DNA of 64,000 nt from Rosettibacter firmus (GTDB taxonomy: Bacteria > Bacteroidota > Ignavibacteria > Ignavibacteriales > Melioribacteraceae). Both the position numbers and the translations under genes were made by a program. The notes below the pieces were generated by a model. It saw only the letters and a list, made by a program, of their open reading frames with translations, was not told the DNA's origin and ran no database searches. The stretch lies in contig NZ_JAYKGJ010000001.1 of NCBI RefSeq assembly GCF_036860695.1, positions 558,001-622,000 of the forward strand, read 5' to 3'. Shown here in pieces: positions 8,001-17,419 of this stretch; position 1 is the stretch's first letter, and every line of letters starts with the position of its first letter.

Positions 8001-9677
8001 TTACTTATAAATTTCATCATTGCCTTTATATTCAAACCAATCATAAATAACTCTGGAATTACTTGGTTTCCCAAGTGAAGTTGCATATAAACCAAATACT
8101 GAACCAACAAATCCACCTGCCACCTTTGTACTTAAAAATGTTCCATCAACATTATCTTCGAGTAGATTTAATTTATCTTTGTCAAATCCATAATAAAAAG
8201 AATAATCTTTCCCTTTTGCATCAATTTTTAGAATAATATCATTATTCATATATCTTTTGTCCAGTACATTTTCTTTTATCAAATCCATATTTTTGTTGTT
8301 TGTAGATTTATAAAGTTGAATAACTTCTCTGTTATCTTTAATTGATTTACATAAATAATAAAAATGATTTTCATTTTGAAAAATTATTAAACCTGCTTTT
8401 TCATTTTCTGATTTTGCATTAAAACTCATTTTTACAATTGCAGAACAATTTTGATGTTGCTGACGATGTGCTATAAAACTTGGATTTGATTTACCAGAAC
8501 AAGTTTCAGTTCTTAGATTAATAATCAATTTACCATTCTCAATCTTATACCATTTTTCAAGTGGAGTTCTTAAGAAGATCCAGTCTTTTGCTAATTCCGA
8601 ATTATTAAAATCATCATAAATAGTAAAGTTACCTCCATATTTTCGATGTGCAAATTCTTTAAATGGTTTTAAAGGATATGGATAAGTGTATTGAACCTCT
8701 TCAAAATCAGGATTAATTACAGGCCAGCCATCAATCCATTTTACTGGTGCTAAAAATGTTTCTCTTCCTGTGTTAAAAAAATTTTCTTCATATGGTTTAT
8801 ATGGTCGACAACCTAAAAATACAGCCCACCAATCTCCATTTTGTGTTTCAACAAAATCTGCGTGTCCAGTTGATGTAACAGGATAATCTCTTTTAGGATT
8901 AAGATGACGTTGAGTTAAAATTGGATTTTTATCATAAGAAATATAAGGACCATCAACTTTCAAACTTCTAAAAACAACTTCTGAATGCTGTTCAGCTGTT
9001 CCTCCTTCTGCACAGATTAAATAATAATAACCATCTTTTTTGAAAATATGTGGACCTTCAATCCATACAGGTTTTTTAGTTATATCTGTTCCACCGTTAA
9101 CAAGTATTTTTTCTTCTCCTATAACTTTCAAATTCTCAATATCAAATTCATACATTCTAATTGTTCGATGACCATCATAAAGAGGTTTATTATCTGGAGC
9201 TACACTGTTATAAATTATATATGCTTTACCATCATCATCGAAAAATAACGAAGGATCAATTCCATTTATTTCTGGAATCCATACAGGATTTGACCAGGGT
9301 CCAGCAGGATTTTTTGCAGTAACTATAAAATTACCACCTGCATCGACAAGTGTACATGTTACATAAAATATTCCATTGTGATAACGAATAGCAGGTGCAA
9401 AAACTCCCCTTGATACGCCAAGCCCATTTAAGTTTGCCTGTTCAGGTCTATCAAGCACATGTCCAATTAATTTCCAGTTTACAAGATCTTTACTTTGAAA
9501 AACAGGAATACCAGGAAAATATGCAAATGTAGAATTAACCAGATAATAATCTTCACCAACTCTACAAATACTTGGATCTGGATAAAATCCTGCGAGAATT
9601 GGATTGAAAAATTTTTCTTGAGCTAATGTTCTATTTAATGATAATATCAACAATAAATACAAAATAATATTTCTCAT
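8001..9677 (-). CDS. Exported GH43 beta-xylosidase / alpha-L-arabinofuranosidase
   Basis: The 558-residue protein has a signal peptide (about 1-19, ending TLAQ) and no sorting domain, so it is probably periplasmic. The five-bladed GH43 propeller starts at once with the catalytic base D34 in FYPDPSI; the pKa-modulating D141 lies in GIDPSLFFDDDG and the acid E207 in WIEGPHIFK. Residues ~345-555 form the C-terminal beta-sandwich typical of GH43 xylosidases (DDFNNSELAKDW ...). GH43 enzymes of this type remove xylose or arabinose from xylo-oligosaccharides or arabinoxylan. It is 82 bp downstream of the GH115 gene and fits the xylan theme. Xylosidase and arabinofuranosidase specificity cannot be separated by eye. 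Confidence 0.93.
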   Translation of the reverse strand: MRNIILYLLLILSLNRTLAQEKFFNPILAGFYPDPSICRVGEDYYLVNSTFAYFPGIPVFQSKDLVNWKLIGHVLDRPEQANLNGLGVSRGVFAPAIRYHNGIFYVTCTLVDAGGNFIVTAKNPAGPWSNPVWIPEINGIDPSLFFDDDGKAYIIYNSVAPDNKPLYDGHRTIRMYEFDIENLKVIGEEKILVNGGTDITKKPVWIEGPHIFKKDGYYYLICAEGGTAEQHSEVVFRSLKVDGPYISYDKNPILTQRHLNPKRDYPVTSTGHADFVETQNGDWWAVFLGCRPYKPYEENFFNTGRETFLAPVKWIDGWPVINPDFEEVQYTYPYPLKPFKEFAHRKYGGNFTIYDDFNNSELAKDWIFLRTPLEKWYKIENGKLIINLRTETCSGKSNPSFIAHRQQHQNCSAIVKMSFNAKSENEKAGLIIFQNENHFYYLCKSIKDNREVIQLYKSTNNKNMDLIKENVLDKRYMNNDIILKIDAKGKDYSFYYGFDKDKLNLLEDNVDGTFLSTKVAGGFVGSVFGLYATSLGKPSNSRVIYDWFEYKGNDEIYK

Positions 9678-9759
9678 TTAAGCTTCCCTTATATTTATTT
9701 AATCAAGAGATTTTTTTCACTGTAAAACCAGGATTAACTCATTTTTAAAATCCAGAACA

Positions 9760-12639
9760 TCATTTTCTTATTTTGCTATTAAAACTTTCAGGTGGTCCGA
9801 GGTAACTTTGTTTTAAACCACCTGTATCAATAACAATTTTTTGTAAAACAATACCGGGATCTATCATCCAGATTTTTAATGTATGTTTTCCAGAGTTTTT
9901 AATTTTATGTACAGAAGTTTGTATGTTAATATTATCTGCTACCCATCTATTCCACACAGGATCACGATTCAAATCTGGTGGATTGGGATTTGATGTTAAA
10001 TTAAATACTTTTGGCTCGTCGTTATCAAAAGAAACTGCATAGTGGATTCCATCAGAATTGTGAGTAAAATTCAGTGTTGGAGAAAAATATAAATTAACTT
10101 TTACTTCACCAGTGGTAAAAAGATAAACATTATATTCTAAGTGAGGGCTATCTTCACTTAATTGCTGTCTTGGCGAAGTACCAGGTTTAATTGAAATGCC
10201 AGATGAAGTTCTACCAAGATTTGGGATTACAATCCATTCAATATTATCTTTATTAATAGCATTCGAGAAATGTTTAGATTCTATTGATACATATCCATTA
10301 CTTTCAATAAAACAATGTTCATTAGAAATTTCAGGAATAGATATATTATTAATTGATACATTAATGATTATCTTCTTTCCATTCCCTTCAACATAAATTT
10401 TTGAACTACTTTTTCCTGCAGGAGCTTTATTCCAGTCAATAGAAACCCAAATTCTTTTTTCTGTTTCAATTCTTCCTTTTAGCTCATTTACTTTAATATA
10501 AGAATCTTTTGTACTAACAGAATAATCAAACGGCAATTTGCCTTTGTTAAAAATTTCGATGTAGTATTTTTGTTTATTGAAAACATCAAATTCAGGTAAA
10601 GTAGCTTCTTCGTTTCCTTTGGGATAGCAAATTTCAGATCCTTCTACAACTAAACCCATTTCAGCTTTATCAGGTACATCTATTATTTCTACAGAAGGCA
10701 TGTAATTTTTATCAGGTTGTTGCCAGTAAGTATAACCGATATGAGTTTGAGACATCATGTGATTCCATTTTCCATTTCCGAGTTTATGATATTTTTCTGT
10801 TATTAATGAATCTTTCTCAAATAACTTTTTTGCATATTCTGCAAGTTTATTGGTTAAAACTCTTCCCTGTTTTGCATATAATCTGTTTTTTGCAACTACA
10901 TAATAAAGTTCATTTAGATTTGCAGAAGCTTCAACAGGATGAAGAACAAGTTGATAATAAGCATCTTTATATTCAGCAGGGATTTTTTCATAAATATTTT
11001 TTGCTTTTAGTAATAAATCATTGTAATCATTTACAATTGTTTCAAACTCTCTATAATTTATAAGACTATAAGTTTCTGGAGAAAGTAATTCAGGTTTTCT
11101 TCTGGAATTAAATTTTGTATACTTATTTAAAATGTAACCAATATCATTTGAGAATTTTTCACCAAATTGTTTTGCAGCCCAGTTAACAGAATAAGTAGAT
11201 AATTTTTCAAGCGGGATTGCTTCTGGATTCCATGCATAATCAAGGAAAAAGCTAATAGGAAATTCCATAGGTTTAATATCACCAACATTAACAACCCATA
11301 TTTGTCTTGCACCATATTCGTATGCAAGATGCATTTGTTCCCAGACTCTTTCAATTTGGTTTGTATTTAACCACTTATAATTTCTTGGTCCACCCACATA
11401 ATCGTAATGATAGTAAATGCCATATCCACCCTTACGAGGTTTTTCTTTTAGATCAGGCAACTTTCGAATATTGCCCCAGTTATCATCACATAAAAGCAAT
11501 GTAACATCATCTGGAACTTTCATTCCCTTTTCATAATAATCCTGAACTTCTTTATATAGAGCCCATACTTGAGGAATTTCTTCTGGATTTTTACCTGTAA
11601 CTTCTTTTAAAATTTTTCTCTGATCATTAACAATTCTTTCAAGTAAAGCAATATTAGATTCTTCACTCATTGGTTCATCGCCATCACCACGCATTCCAAT
11701 TGTAACTATACTTTCATAAGATTTATTTCTTTTAATTCCTTCTCGCCAGAATTCTCTGAGCACGCTATCATTTTTTTCATAATTCCATGGACCTTTACCA
11801 AATTTAGACCATTCAACATGAGCACGCATCATTGGCTCGTGATGCGATGTACTTATTACAATTCCATATTCATCAGCTAATTTTGGATTGAGTGTGTCAT
11901 CGACAAAAAATGATTTCCCCCACATTGCAGGCCAGAGGAAATTACCTTTAAGTCTAAGAATTAATTCAAAAACTTTTTCATAAAACTTTGAATTAAATCC
12001 GCCAAACTTTTCGTAAGCCCAATCAGTTAAAGCAGGAGCTTCATCATTAATAAAAATGCCACGATATTTGATTTTTGGTTCACCTAATGTATACTTACCC
12101 GCTTTAAAATAAATGTTTGATTTCTTTTTAATCGGTACATCTGCCCACCAGTACCATGGTGAAACACCAATTTGTTCTGCTAAATCATATAAGCCATAAA
12201 TAGTACCACGCTTATCACTTCCAGCAATAATCAGGATTTTCTTGACATCAAATAAATTTCCATCAACTGTTTGAATAATAAATTTTTCCCATTTTCCTTT
12301 TAATTCTTTTTCATCTATAATTTTTGCATCAACAAGTTTATCAATAAATGGATTTTTACCTATTGTTCCAGCAATTATAATTTCGTCTGAGTCTGGAATT
12401 TTATCTTCAAAAATTTCTGGTTTTATACCTGTTACTTTATAAATATCTTCCTGTAAATGTTTTACTACTCTAATTACACCTGGAAAATCTTGCGAACTAT
12501 AAATTATTGGAGCAGATTTTTTATTCGATGATATTGTAAAGGATGCTTCAGATTTTTTAGTGGTAATGTAATTATTTTGAGGAAGAAGTTTTATTGTGAT
12601 TAAAAAAAGTATTAAAAAAGTTTTAGTAATAGATTTCAT
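9760..12639 (-). CDS. Exported GH115 xylan alpha-1,2-glucuronidase
   Basis: The 959-residue protein carries a signal peptide (about 1-20) and has the length and layout of GH115: an N-terminal alpha/beta domain (~25-180), the catalytic barrel (~185-480) with YRGIFINDEAPALTDWAYEK, GNFLWPAMWGKSFFVDD and VTLLLCDDNWGNIRKLP, a helical region (~480-650), and a C-terminal GH115_C-like beta domain. GH115 enzymes remove alpha-1,2-linked D-glucuronic acid or 4-O-methyl-D-glucuronic acid from xylan, including from internal xyloses. This gene is the strongest indication that the locus targets glucuronoxylan. It starts 11 bp after the GH8 gene and is followed by the GH43 gene. No sorting domain is present, suggesting a periplasmic location. 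Confidence 0.94.
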   Translation of the reverse strand: MKSITKTFLILFLITIKLLPQNNYITTKKSEASFTISSNKKSAPIIYSSQDFPGVIRVVKHLQEDIYKVTGIKPEIFEDKIPDSDEIIIAGTIGKNPFIDKLVDAKIIDEKELKGKWEKFIIQTVDGNLFDVKKILIIAGSDKRGTIYGLYDLAEQIGVSPWYWWADVPIKKKSNIYFKAGKYTLGEPKIKYRGIFINDEAPALTDWAYEKFGGFNSKFYEKVFELILRLKGNFLWPAMWGKSFFVDDTLNPKLADEYGIVISTSHHEPMMRAHVEWSKFGKGPWNYEKNDSVLREFWREGIKRNKSYESIVTIGMRGDGDEPMSEESNIALLERIVNDQRKILKEVTGKNPEEIPQVWALYKEVQDYYEKGMKVPDDVTLLLCDDNWGNIRKLPDLKEKPRKGGYGIYYHYDYVGGPRNYKWLNTNQIERVWEQMHLAYEYGARQIWVVNVGDIKPMEFPISFFLDYAWNPEAIPLEKLSTYSVNWAAKQFGEKFSNDIGYILNKYTKFNSRRKPELLSPETYSLINYREFETIVNDYNDLLLKAKNIYEKIPAEYKDAYYQLVLHPVEASANLNELYYVVAKNRLYAKQGRVLTNKLAEYAKKLFEKDSLITEKYHKLGNGKWNHMMSQTHIGYTYWQQPDKNYMPSVEIIDVPDKAEMGLVVEGSEICYPKGNEEATLPEFDVFNKQKYYIEIFNKGKLPFDYSVSTKDSYIKVNELKGRIETEKRIWVSIDWNKAPAGKSSSKIYVEGNGKKIIINVSINNISIPEISNEHCFIESNGYVSIESKHFSNAINKDNIEWIVIPNLGRTSSGISIKPGTSPRQQLSEDSPHLEYNVYLFTTGEVKVNLYFSPTLNFTHNSDGIHYAVSFDNDEPKVFNLTSNPNPPDLNRDPVWNRWVADNINIQTSVHKIKNSGKHTLKIWMIDPGIVLQKIVIDTGGLKQSYLGPPESFNSKIRK

Positions 12640-12650
12640 TTTTTAATCCT

Positions 12651-13919
12651 TCATTTACAAATATTTTTTTTAAGATCATCAGGAATATAAATTTGAAAAT
12701 TTCCACTTACCTGCAATAATGCTAATAGATAAAGCATACCATCATAATATCTTCCCTGTCCTTCTGGTACAGGTAAATTCCAGAGTTCTTCTACAAATTC
12801 TTTTCTATTATCATTAGTTGAAGCAAGTGCAGCAACTGCGTTCATAGATATTAATCCAGTACTTCTATTATTCGACAATGGCTTTCCATCCAATGTATAT
12901 AAATCAGGATATTCTTTAATACCTTTGGAATAGAAAAAATTCAGTAATCTATTTGATTGTTCTACTGCCCATTTATCTTTAGCAAACCATAAATAATCAG
13001 TAGCAATATTCATTGCAACACGCCATGCATCGTATTGAAAATTATTATTACCACCACCCCATGGATTAAATGGTGTACCATCGAACTTTGAATAGTCTGG
13101 TGCTAATCCAGTTTCGGGATGAACTGCTTTTTTTAAAAAATCTCTACTAACTTTAGCAACGTCGCACCAGAAATCTCTGTTTTTATTGTCGTAGATTGCC
13201 CATAGTTCATAAAAATGAGGAACATGATAAGAGGGATCTGTAAAATCATCAGCTTCGCCTGCAGGAACAAAAACAACTTGTTTTACTTTTTTATTAAACA
13301 TGTTTGTAACAACTTTTCTACTATCTGAAGAATCAATTTTAGTGAGCATAGCATTTAATATTTTCAAAGCTTCAGATTTATAATTGAAAATTCCTTCTCC
13401 ATCACCCCATCTTGCAGAAGCCAAAAGCAAAGCTGTTACAAACCATTCTTCGCCATCCGAAGCAGAATTTGAATCAATTATTTCTCCATTTGTTTTACAG
13501 TGCCATGCAAAATAATCTTTTCGTTGTCCAGATTTATGTTGCATAAATGTTTTTGCCCATTTCCATAATCTATCAAACTCTTCTTTTTTATTCAGCTGCA
13601 CAGCTATCATCATTCCGTATGACATTCCTTCTGTTCTAACATCATTATGAAGAATATCTTCTATATATGCCATATCATTTTCAACAGGATAATACACACG
13701 TTGATTTTTATCATCACCATAGAATAATTGTTGAAATGCATTATCAATTTTTGCTTTTACTTCTAATTCACTTTTATGCAATAAATCAACAAACAGGTTC
13801 GGATATTTATTTGTAAAAAATGCTCCTTTAGAATTTTCTTGTGCAAATAGTGTGTGAAGTTTTGATGAGTAAAGAAAAAAAGTCAATAAAAGAATTGATA
13901 AATAAATTTTGAGTTTCAT
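12651..13919 (-). CDS. Exported GH8 reducing-end xylose-releasing exo-oligoxylanase
   Basis: The 422-residue protein has a signal peptide (about 1-27, ending LFAQ) and a GH8 (alpha/alpha)6 barrel. E97 in RTEGMSYGMM is the expected catalytic acid, and D297 in FQYDAWRVAMN sits at about the right distance to be the base. SNSASDGEEWF is another family signature. The overall pattern resembles Rex enzymes, which release xylose from the reducing end of xylo-oligosaccharides, more than endo-glucanases; the presence of GH43 and GH115 genes supports this. It lies 172 bp downstream of the symporter gene, with a strong terminator-like hairpin in the gap, so it may be expressed by read-through or from its own promoter. 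Confidence 0.9.
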   Translation of the reverse strand: MKLKIYLSILLLTFFLYSSKLHTLFAQENSKGAFFTNKYPNLFVDLLHKSELEVKAKIDNAFQQLFYGDDKNQRVYYPVENDMAYIEDILHNDVRTEGMSYGMMIAVQLNKKEEFDRLWKWAKTFMQHKSGQRKDYFAWHCKTNGEIIDSNSASDGEEWFVTALLLASARWGDGEGIFNYKSEALKILNAMLTKIDSSDSRKVVTNMFNKKVKQVVFVPAGEADDFTDPSYHVPHFYELWAIYDNKNRDFWCDVAKVSRDFLKKAVHPETGLAPDYSKFDGTPFNPWGGGNNNFQYDAWRVAMNIATDYLWFAKDKWAVEQSNRLLNFFYSKGIKEYPDLYTLDGKPLSNNRSTGLISMNAVAALASTNDNRKEFVEELWNLPVPEGQGRYYDGMLYLLALLQVSGNFQIYIPDDLKKNICK

Positions 13920-13950
13920 AAAATACCCCGAATTCTAATTCATAAAAAAA

Positions 13951-13999
13951 TGGGGAACTTGAAATGGAGGCACCATTTTTATTTAAACCAAGTTCCCCA
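13951..13999 (-). terminator. Nested hairpin between symporter and GH8 genes: terminator or attenuator
   Basis: Perfect 11-bp arms (13951-13961 and 13989-13999, TGGGGAACTTG/CAAGTTCCCCA) enclose a second 6-bp hairpin (AAATGG/CCATTT, 13962-13978). Read on the minus strand the outer stem is followed directly by seven T residues, the form of an intrinsic terminator. It lies after the symporter stop and before the GH8 start, so it could reduce expression of the glycosidase genes. The inner loop displays TGCCTCC, an anti-Shine-Dalgarno-like sequence. Confidence 0.8.
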
Positions 14000-14091
14000 T
14001 ATCCGGACTAAGAAAATTATCTTATTAGAATTAGCTTTTTTATACTCATAAAATTATTTGCTTTAATTTAATAACCGAATTAAAATTAAAT

Positions 14092-15483
14092 CTAACTTGT
14101 TCTTCTTGCAGCAAGTTCTGCTTCAATTTTTTCCATCATTTTATTATTAAGAGGATACATCATCATTAACAAACCACCTATCAAACCAGTAATAGCTGGA
14201 TAGAAACTCATTAACAATTTAATCCCAGTGATTGTCTCTAATGTTTGTTCCTGATTTGCGACAAATCCATAATAAGCTAAAAGCCAGCCAACTATTGCAC
14301 CACCAAGTGTTAGACCAAGTTTAAGAGAAAATAAAGATGCAGCCATCACCAATCCTGTTGCACGTCTACCATTTTTCCATTCAGAGTAATCAGCTGTATC
14401 GGTATACATAGCCCATTGTAGAACTGAAACTGGACCCAGAGCAAACGAGATGATAAGATTTAATAAGTAGATTATTAGAACATCCTGTGGTTTTAGAATA
14501 TAAAATAAAGCACAAAATACCGAGCTGATTATTAAAGCACCTGCATAAGTATTTTTCTTATCAAATCTCTTGGCAAACCATTTAGTTAGAATTGCACCTA
14601 AGATTGTGATTATAGTTCCTGAAAGCATAAATGAAGAAGCTAAAACATCAAAAGAAAGTTCTCCTTTCCAGAAGAAAATATTTAAATGTTGGTTTTTCAC
14701 ATAATATTTGAAATAATACATTATCGAAGAATTACGAATTACAACATATAATAACTGGAATACAGTTGCACCAGCAATTAATAACCAGGGCTTATTATGA
14801 ATTAAATCTTTCAAGTCCTGCTTAAAATTACTTTTTTGTTCTTTAGGAGGATAAACTCTTTCTTTGGTTGTTAAGAAAGTAATTAAAAATAATATAACAG
14901 CAAGAACAGAAAGACAACCCATAGCCCATTGCCATCCAAGTGCATCATTTCCCTTTCCAAAATATTTTACTAATGACATTGTTGAAGCCTGAACAATTAA
15001 GCCTCCAACAAAAGCAGCAACAAATCTAAAAGAAGATAATTCTGTTCTTTCAAGAGAATTAGGAGTAATAACACCCATAAGTGCTGAATAAGGAACATTA
15101 ACTGCTGTATATGCCATCATTAAAAAGTTATAAGTTACATAAGCATAAATTAATTTCCCGGTTATATCAAAGTTAGGAGTTGTAAAAGTTAGAACACCCA
15201 TAATTCCAAATGGAATAGATGCCCATATTAAGTAAGGTCTAAATTTACCCCATCTTGTATTTGTACGATCTGCAATAGTCCCCATAATCGGATCATTAAC
15301 AGTATCCCATATTCTCGTAATTAAAAACATTGTTCCAACAGCTGCTGCAGGAAGTCCAAATACATCAGTGTAAAAGTACATTAAGAAAAGCATGAATGTC
15401 TGGAAATACAAATTTGAAGCAGTATCTCCAAGACTGTAACCTATTTTTTCTTTTAAGGAAAGTTTTTCTTGAGTTGTTTGCAC
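14092..15483 (-). CDS. GPH-family (MFS) glycoside/pentoside/hexuronide cation symporter
   Basis: The 463-residue integral membrane protein has about 12 hydrophobic segments and the GPH family N-terminus (EKIGYSLGDTASNLYFQ), with the conserved loop WDTVNDPIMGTIADRTNTRWGKFRPY. The TDTADYSEWKNGRRATGLV segment in the second half is also typical. GPH symporters import xylosides, other oligosaccharides or hexuronides with H+ or Na+; here xylo-oligosaccharides or (methyl)glucuronate are the likely cargo. The start codon is GTG at 15483, supported by GAGG six bases upstream. It is the first gene of the minus-strand glycan run. A promoter overlapped by a LacI-type operator lies 170-210 bp upstream. 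Confidence 0.92.
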   Translation of the reverse strand: MQTTQEKLSLKEKIGYSLGDTASNLYFQTFMLFLMYFYTDVFGLPAAAVGTMFLITRIWDTVNDPIMGTIADRTNTRWGKFRPYLIWASIPFGIMGVLTFTTPNFDITGKLIYAYVTYNFLMMAYTAVNVPYSALMGVITPNSLERTELSSFRFVAAFVGGLIVQASTMSLVKYFGKGNDALGWQWAMGCLSVLAVILFLITFLTTKERVYPPKEQKSNFKQDLKDLIHNKPWLLIAGATVFQLLYVVIRNSSIMYYFKYYVKNQHLNIFFWKGELSFDVLASSFMLSGTIITILGAILTKWFAKRFDKKNTYAGALIISSVFCALFYILKPQDVLIIYLLNLIISFALGPVSVLQWAMYTDTADYSEWKNGRRATGLVMAASLFSLKLGLTLGGAIVGWLLAYYGFVANQEQTLETITGIKLLMSFYPAITGLIGGLLMMMYPLNNKMMEKIEAELAARRTS

Positions 15484-15651
15484 TTTTAACCTCAGAATTT
15501 ATTTAAGAGATTTTTAATTTATTGAAGAATTTGATTCTTTCTTTTAATCAGTCTATTACCGTTATAAATTTTCAATCTTATTAAATTTTATTTTTCTAAA
15601 TAAGATTTAATGTAGTAAAAAATATTTTTTATTTTATCAGTTCAATATTTA

Positions 15652-15665
15652 TTAAACCGATTAAA
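15652..15665. promoter_or_regulatory. LacI-type operator in front of the symporter gene
   Basis: TTAAACCGATTAAA is an imperfect palindrome with the central CG typical of LacI-family operators. It overlaps the end of the -10 box of the minus-strand promoter and covers its expected start point, so a bound repressor would block transcription. It resembles the site at 16856-16869 upstream of lacI. Confidence 0.6.
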
Positions 15666-15693
15666 TATAAGAAACATTTTTTCTAATTGTCAA
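15664..15693 (-). promoter_or_regulatory. Sigma-70-like promoter for the symporter operon
   Basis: Read on the minus strand, TTGACA (15688-15693) and TATATT (15664-15669) are separated by 18 bases, close to consensus. The expected start is near 15657, giving a leader of roughly 170 nt before the GTG start. Confidence 0.6.
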
Positions 15694-15740
15694 CATGAAA
15701 AATTGAAAAGCGTTGATATTTAAAGATTGGGAAATGATCT

Positions 15741-15765
15741 GGTGAGTAAAATAATTTTACTCACC
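15741..15765. repeat. Perfect 25-bp inverted repeat downstream of lacI
   Basis: GGTGAGTAAAAT and ATTTTACTCACC flank a single central base, giving 12-bp perfect arms. It lies 28 bp beyond the lacI stop codon. Neither strand shows a good U-run after it, so it may be a weak terminator of lacI or a protein-binding palindrome. The rest of the 15484-15792 gap holds the symporter promoter and operator. Confidence 0.7.
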
Positions 15766-15792
15766 TTAAAAGCAGAAGTCTGGATTATGATT

Positions 15793-16827
15793 TTAGTTTT
15801 TGTTTAAAACTTTAGTTGATTCTCTAATTATTAATTCTGTTTCGAGAACAACCTTTTCAACCGGAAGGAGTGTATTTGATTCAATATTCCGAATTAATAT
15901 TTCAGCTGCTTTTCTACCTATTTCTCTCTGTGGTGCTCTAATAGTTGTTAAAGGGACAGGATAAATTTTAGCATAAAAGATGTCATCATTTCCAATAATT
16001 GAAATATCGTCCGGTACTTTTATATTTAATTCTTTCAATGCGAGTATTACTGAAAGTGCCTGTAAATCATTAAAACATACAATTGCTGTTGGATAATCTT
16101 CTCTACTTTTATTGCTAAAATATTCAATTGTTCGTTTAAAACTTTCTTCGTAATCACTTCCTACTGGAACTATCATATCTGGATGGAAAACAAGTGTACT
16201 TTCACTAAAAGCATGTCTGAATCCTTCAATTCTTTCTTGAGTATGGGATGACTGAGGAGGACCAGCAAAGTGAACAATTTTTGTATGTCCACTATCTATA
16301 AGATACTTAACTGCATTTTTAATTGCTTTCAAATTATCGATTGCAACTACATTTGCTTGAATACCTTTTACATCTTCAAGTAAAACAAATGGGAAATTAA
16401 GCATCTTTAGATTAAACAAATGTTCAATTTCTGCTGTGCCTTCTACAATTGGAGCAATAATTGCTCCTTTAATATCTTTAGTTGAAAATAAATGAGAGAA
16501 TTTCTTTTCGCTTTCGTGATCGTTTTCTGAACTTGTTATAATAACAGAATATCCTTTACTATTAGCATATTCCTTAACACCTGATGCTATTGCAGTATAA
16601 AAAGGATAATTTAAATCTTTGATTATAATTCCAATACTTTTATCCTGTACTCCATTCTTTAAATTCCTTGCAACACCTTTCGGTCTAAAATTCATTTCTT
16701 TCATTACTTTTAAAATATGATCACGTGTCTCTGGCTTTACTGTGTTCTTACCATTGATAACGGCAGATACTGTCCCTTTCGATACACCAGCTTTTTTGGC
16801 AACATCAACTATAGTAATTCTTTTCAT
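15793..16827 (-). CDS. LacI-family transcriptional regulator
   Basis: The 344-residue protein begins with a LacI helix-turn-helix (ITIVDVAKKAGVSKGTVSAV) and hinge helix (RPKGVARNLKNG, near residues 52-63), followed by a periplasmic-binding-protein-like effector domain to the C-terminus (GIIIKDLNYPFYTAIASGV; ISIIGNDDIFYAKIYPVPLT). It is probably a local repressor that responds to a xylan-derived sugar or uronate. Palindromes with a central CG lie 29 bp upstream of its own start (16856-16869) and in the symporter promoter (15652-15665), suggesting autoregulation plus control of the glycan operon. AGGAA precedes the ATG. It is transcribed divergently from the lectin-like gene at 17489. Confidence 0.93.
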   Translation of the reverse strand: MKRITIVDVAKKAGVSKGTVSAVINGKNTVKPETRDHILKVMKEMNFRPKGVARNLKNGVQDKSIGIIIKDLNYPFYTAIASGVKEYANSKGYSVIITSSENDHESEKKFSHLFSTKDIKGAIIAPIVEGTAEIEHLFNLKMLNFPFVLLEDVKGIQANVVAIDNLKAIKNAVKYLIDSGHTKIVHFAGPPQSSHTQERIEGFRHAFSESTLVFHPDMIVPVGSDYEESFKRTIEYFSNKSREDYPTAIVCFNDLQALSVILALKELNIKVPDDISIIGNDDIFYAKIYPVPLTTIRAPQREIGRKAAEILIRNIESNTLLPVEKVVLETELIIRESTKVLNKN

Positions 16828-16855
16828 TTAAAATTCCTATTTCACAATTGTACAA

Positions 16856-16869
16856 TTAAAACGGTTTAA
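16856..16869. promoter_or_regulatory. LacI-type operator upstream of lacI
   Basis: TTAAAACGGTTTAA is palindromic around a central CG except for one base pair. It lies 29-42 bp before the lacI ATG and resembles the site at 15652-15665, so it probably mediates autoregulation. Confidence 0.55.
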
Positions 16870-17375
16870 TGCTATTTCAATTTACAAAAATATCTTATTA
16901 TTATTCTAAAATCAAACATCCTAATAAATATTTTTTTGAGACAAAAAATTCTTTAAAAATTATACTCATTATAGTTTATCAATTCATAAAAATTTTGGAA
17001 GATTAAAATTATTATCAAAAACATTTTATACTCAAATATTGATATAGATTAAAATGTTTATAACTTTCTTATAACATGATAATATCTTTATTAACCTATA
17101 AAAAAGAATTACATTATTGAATTATGTATCAATACTTAAGAGAAGCAATATAAGGACCTTCTTTTATTTTTGTTTTTTTATAAATCTATTTTGAAATAAT
17201 CTTTATAAAAAAGTGGCAATAACACAAAAACAGATTATTAATTTAATAGAAACAAAAAAATTAAATTATCAATTTGATATAATCATATAAAAAAAATATA
17301 TCAATTTTATATATAAATCATTCCATCAGGCATACATCCCTTATGCTAATGAAGAAAATCAATTAGGTATATAAA

Positions 17376-17404
17376 TTGAAATAAAATTAGTCTATTGTTA
17401 TTAT
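17376..17404 (+). promoter_or_regulatory. Sigma-70-like promoter for the lectin-like gene
   Basis: TTGAAA (17376-17381) and TATTAT (17399-17404) are spaced by 17 bases. Transcription would start near 17411, just before the nested palindrome at 17420-17448. Confidence 0.45.
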
Positions 17405-17419
17405 ATAAAAAAAATATAT

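Noticed and set aside
15554-15567. Second LacI-type operator near TATTACCGTTATAA upstream of the symporter
   Set aside because: It shares a central CCG with the other sites, but its arms are not symmetrical enough to support it.
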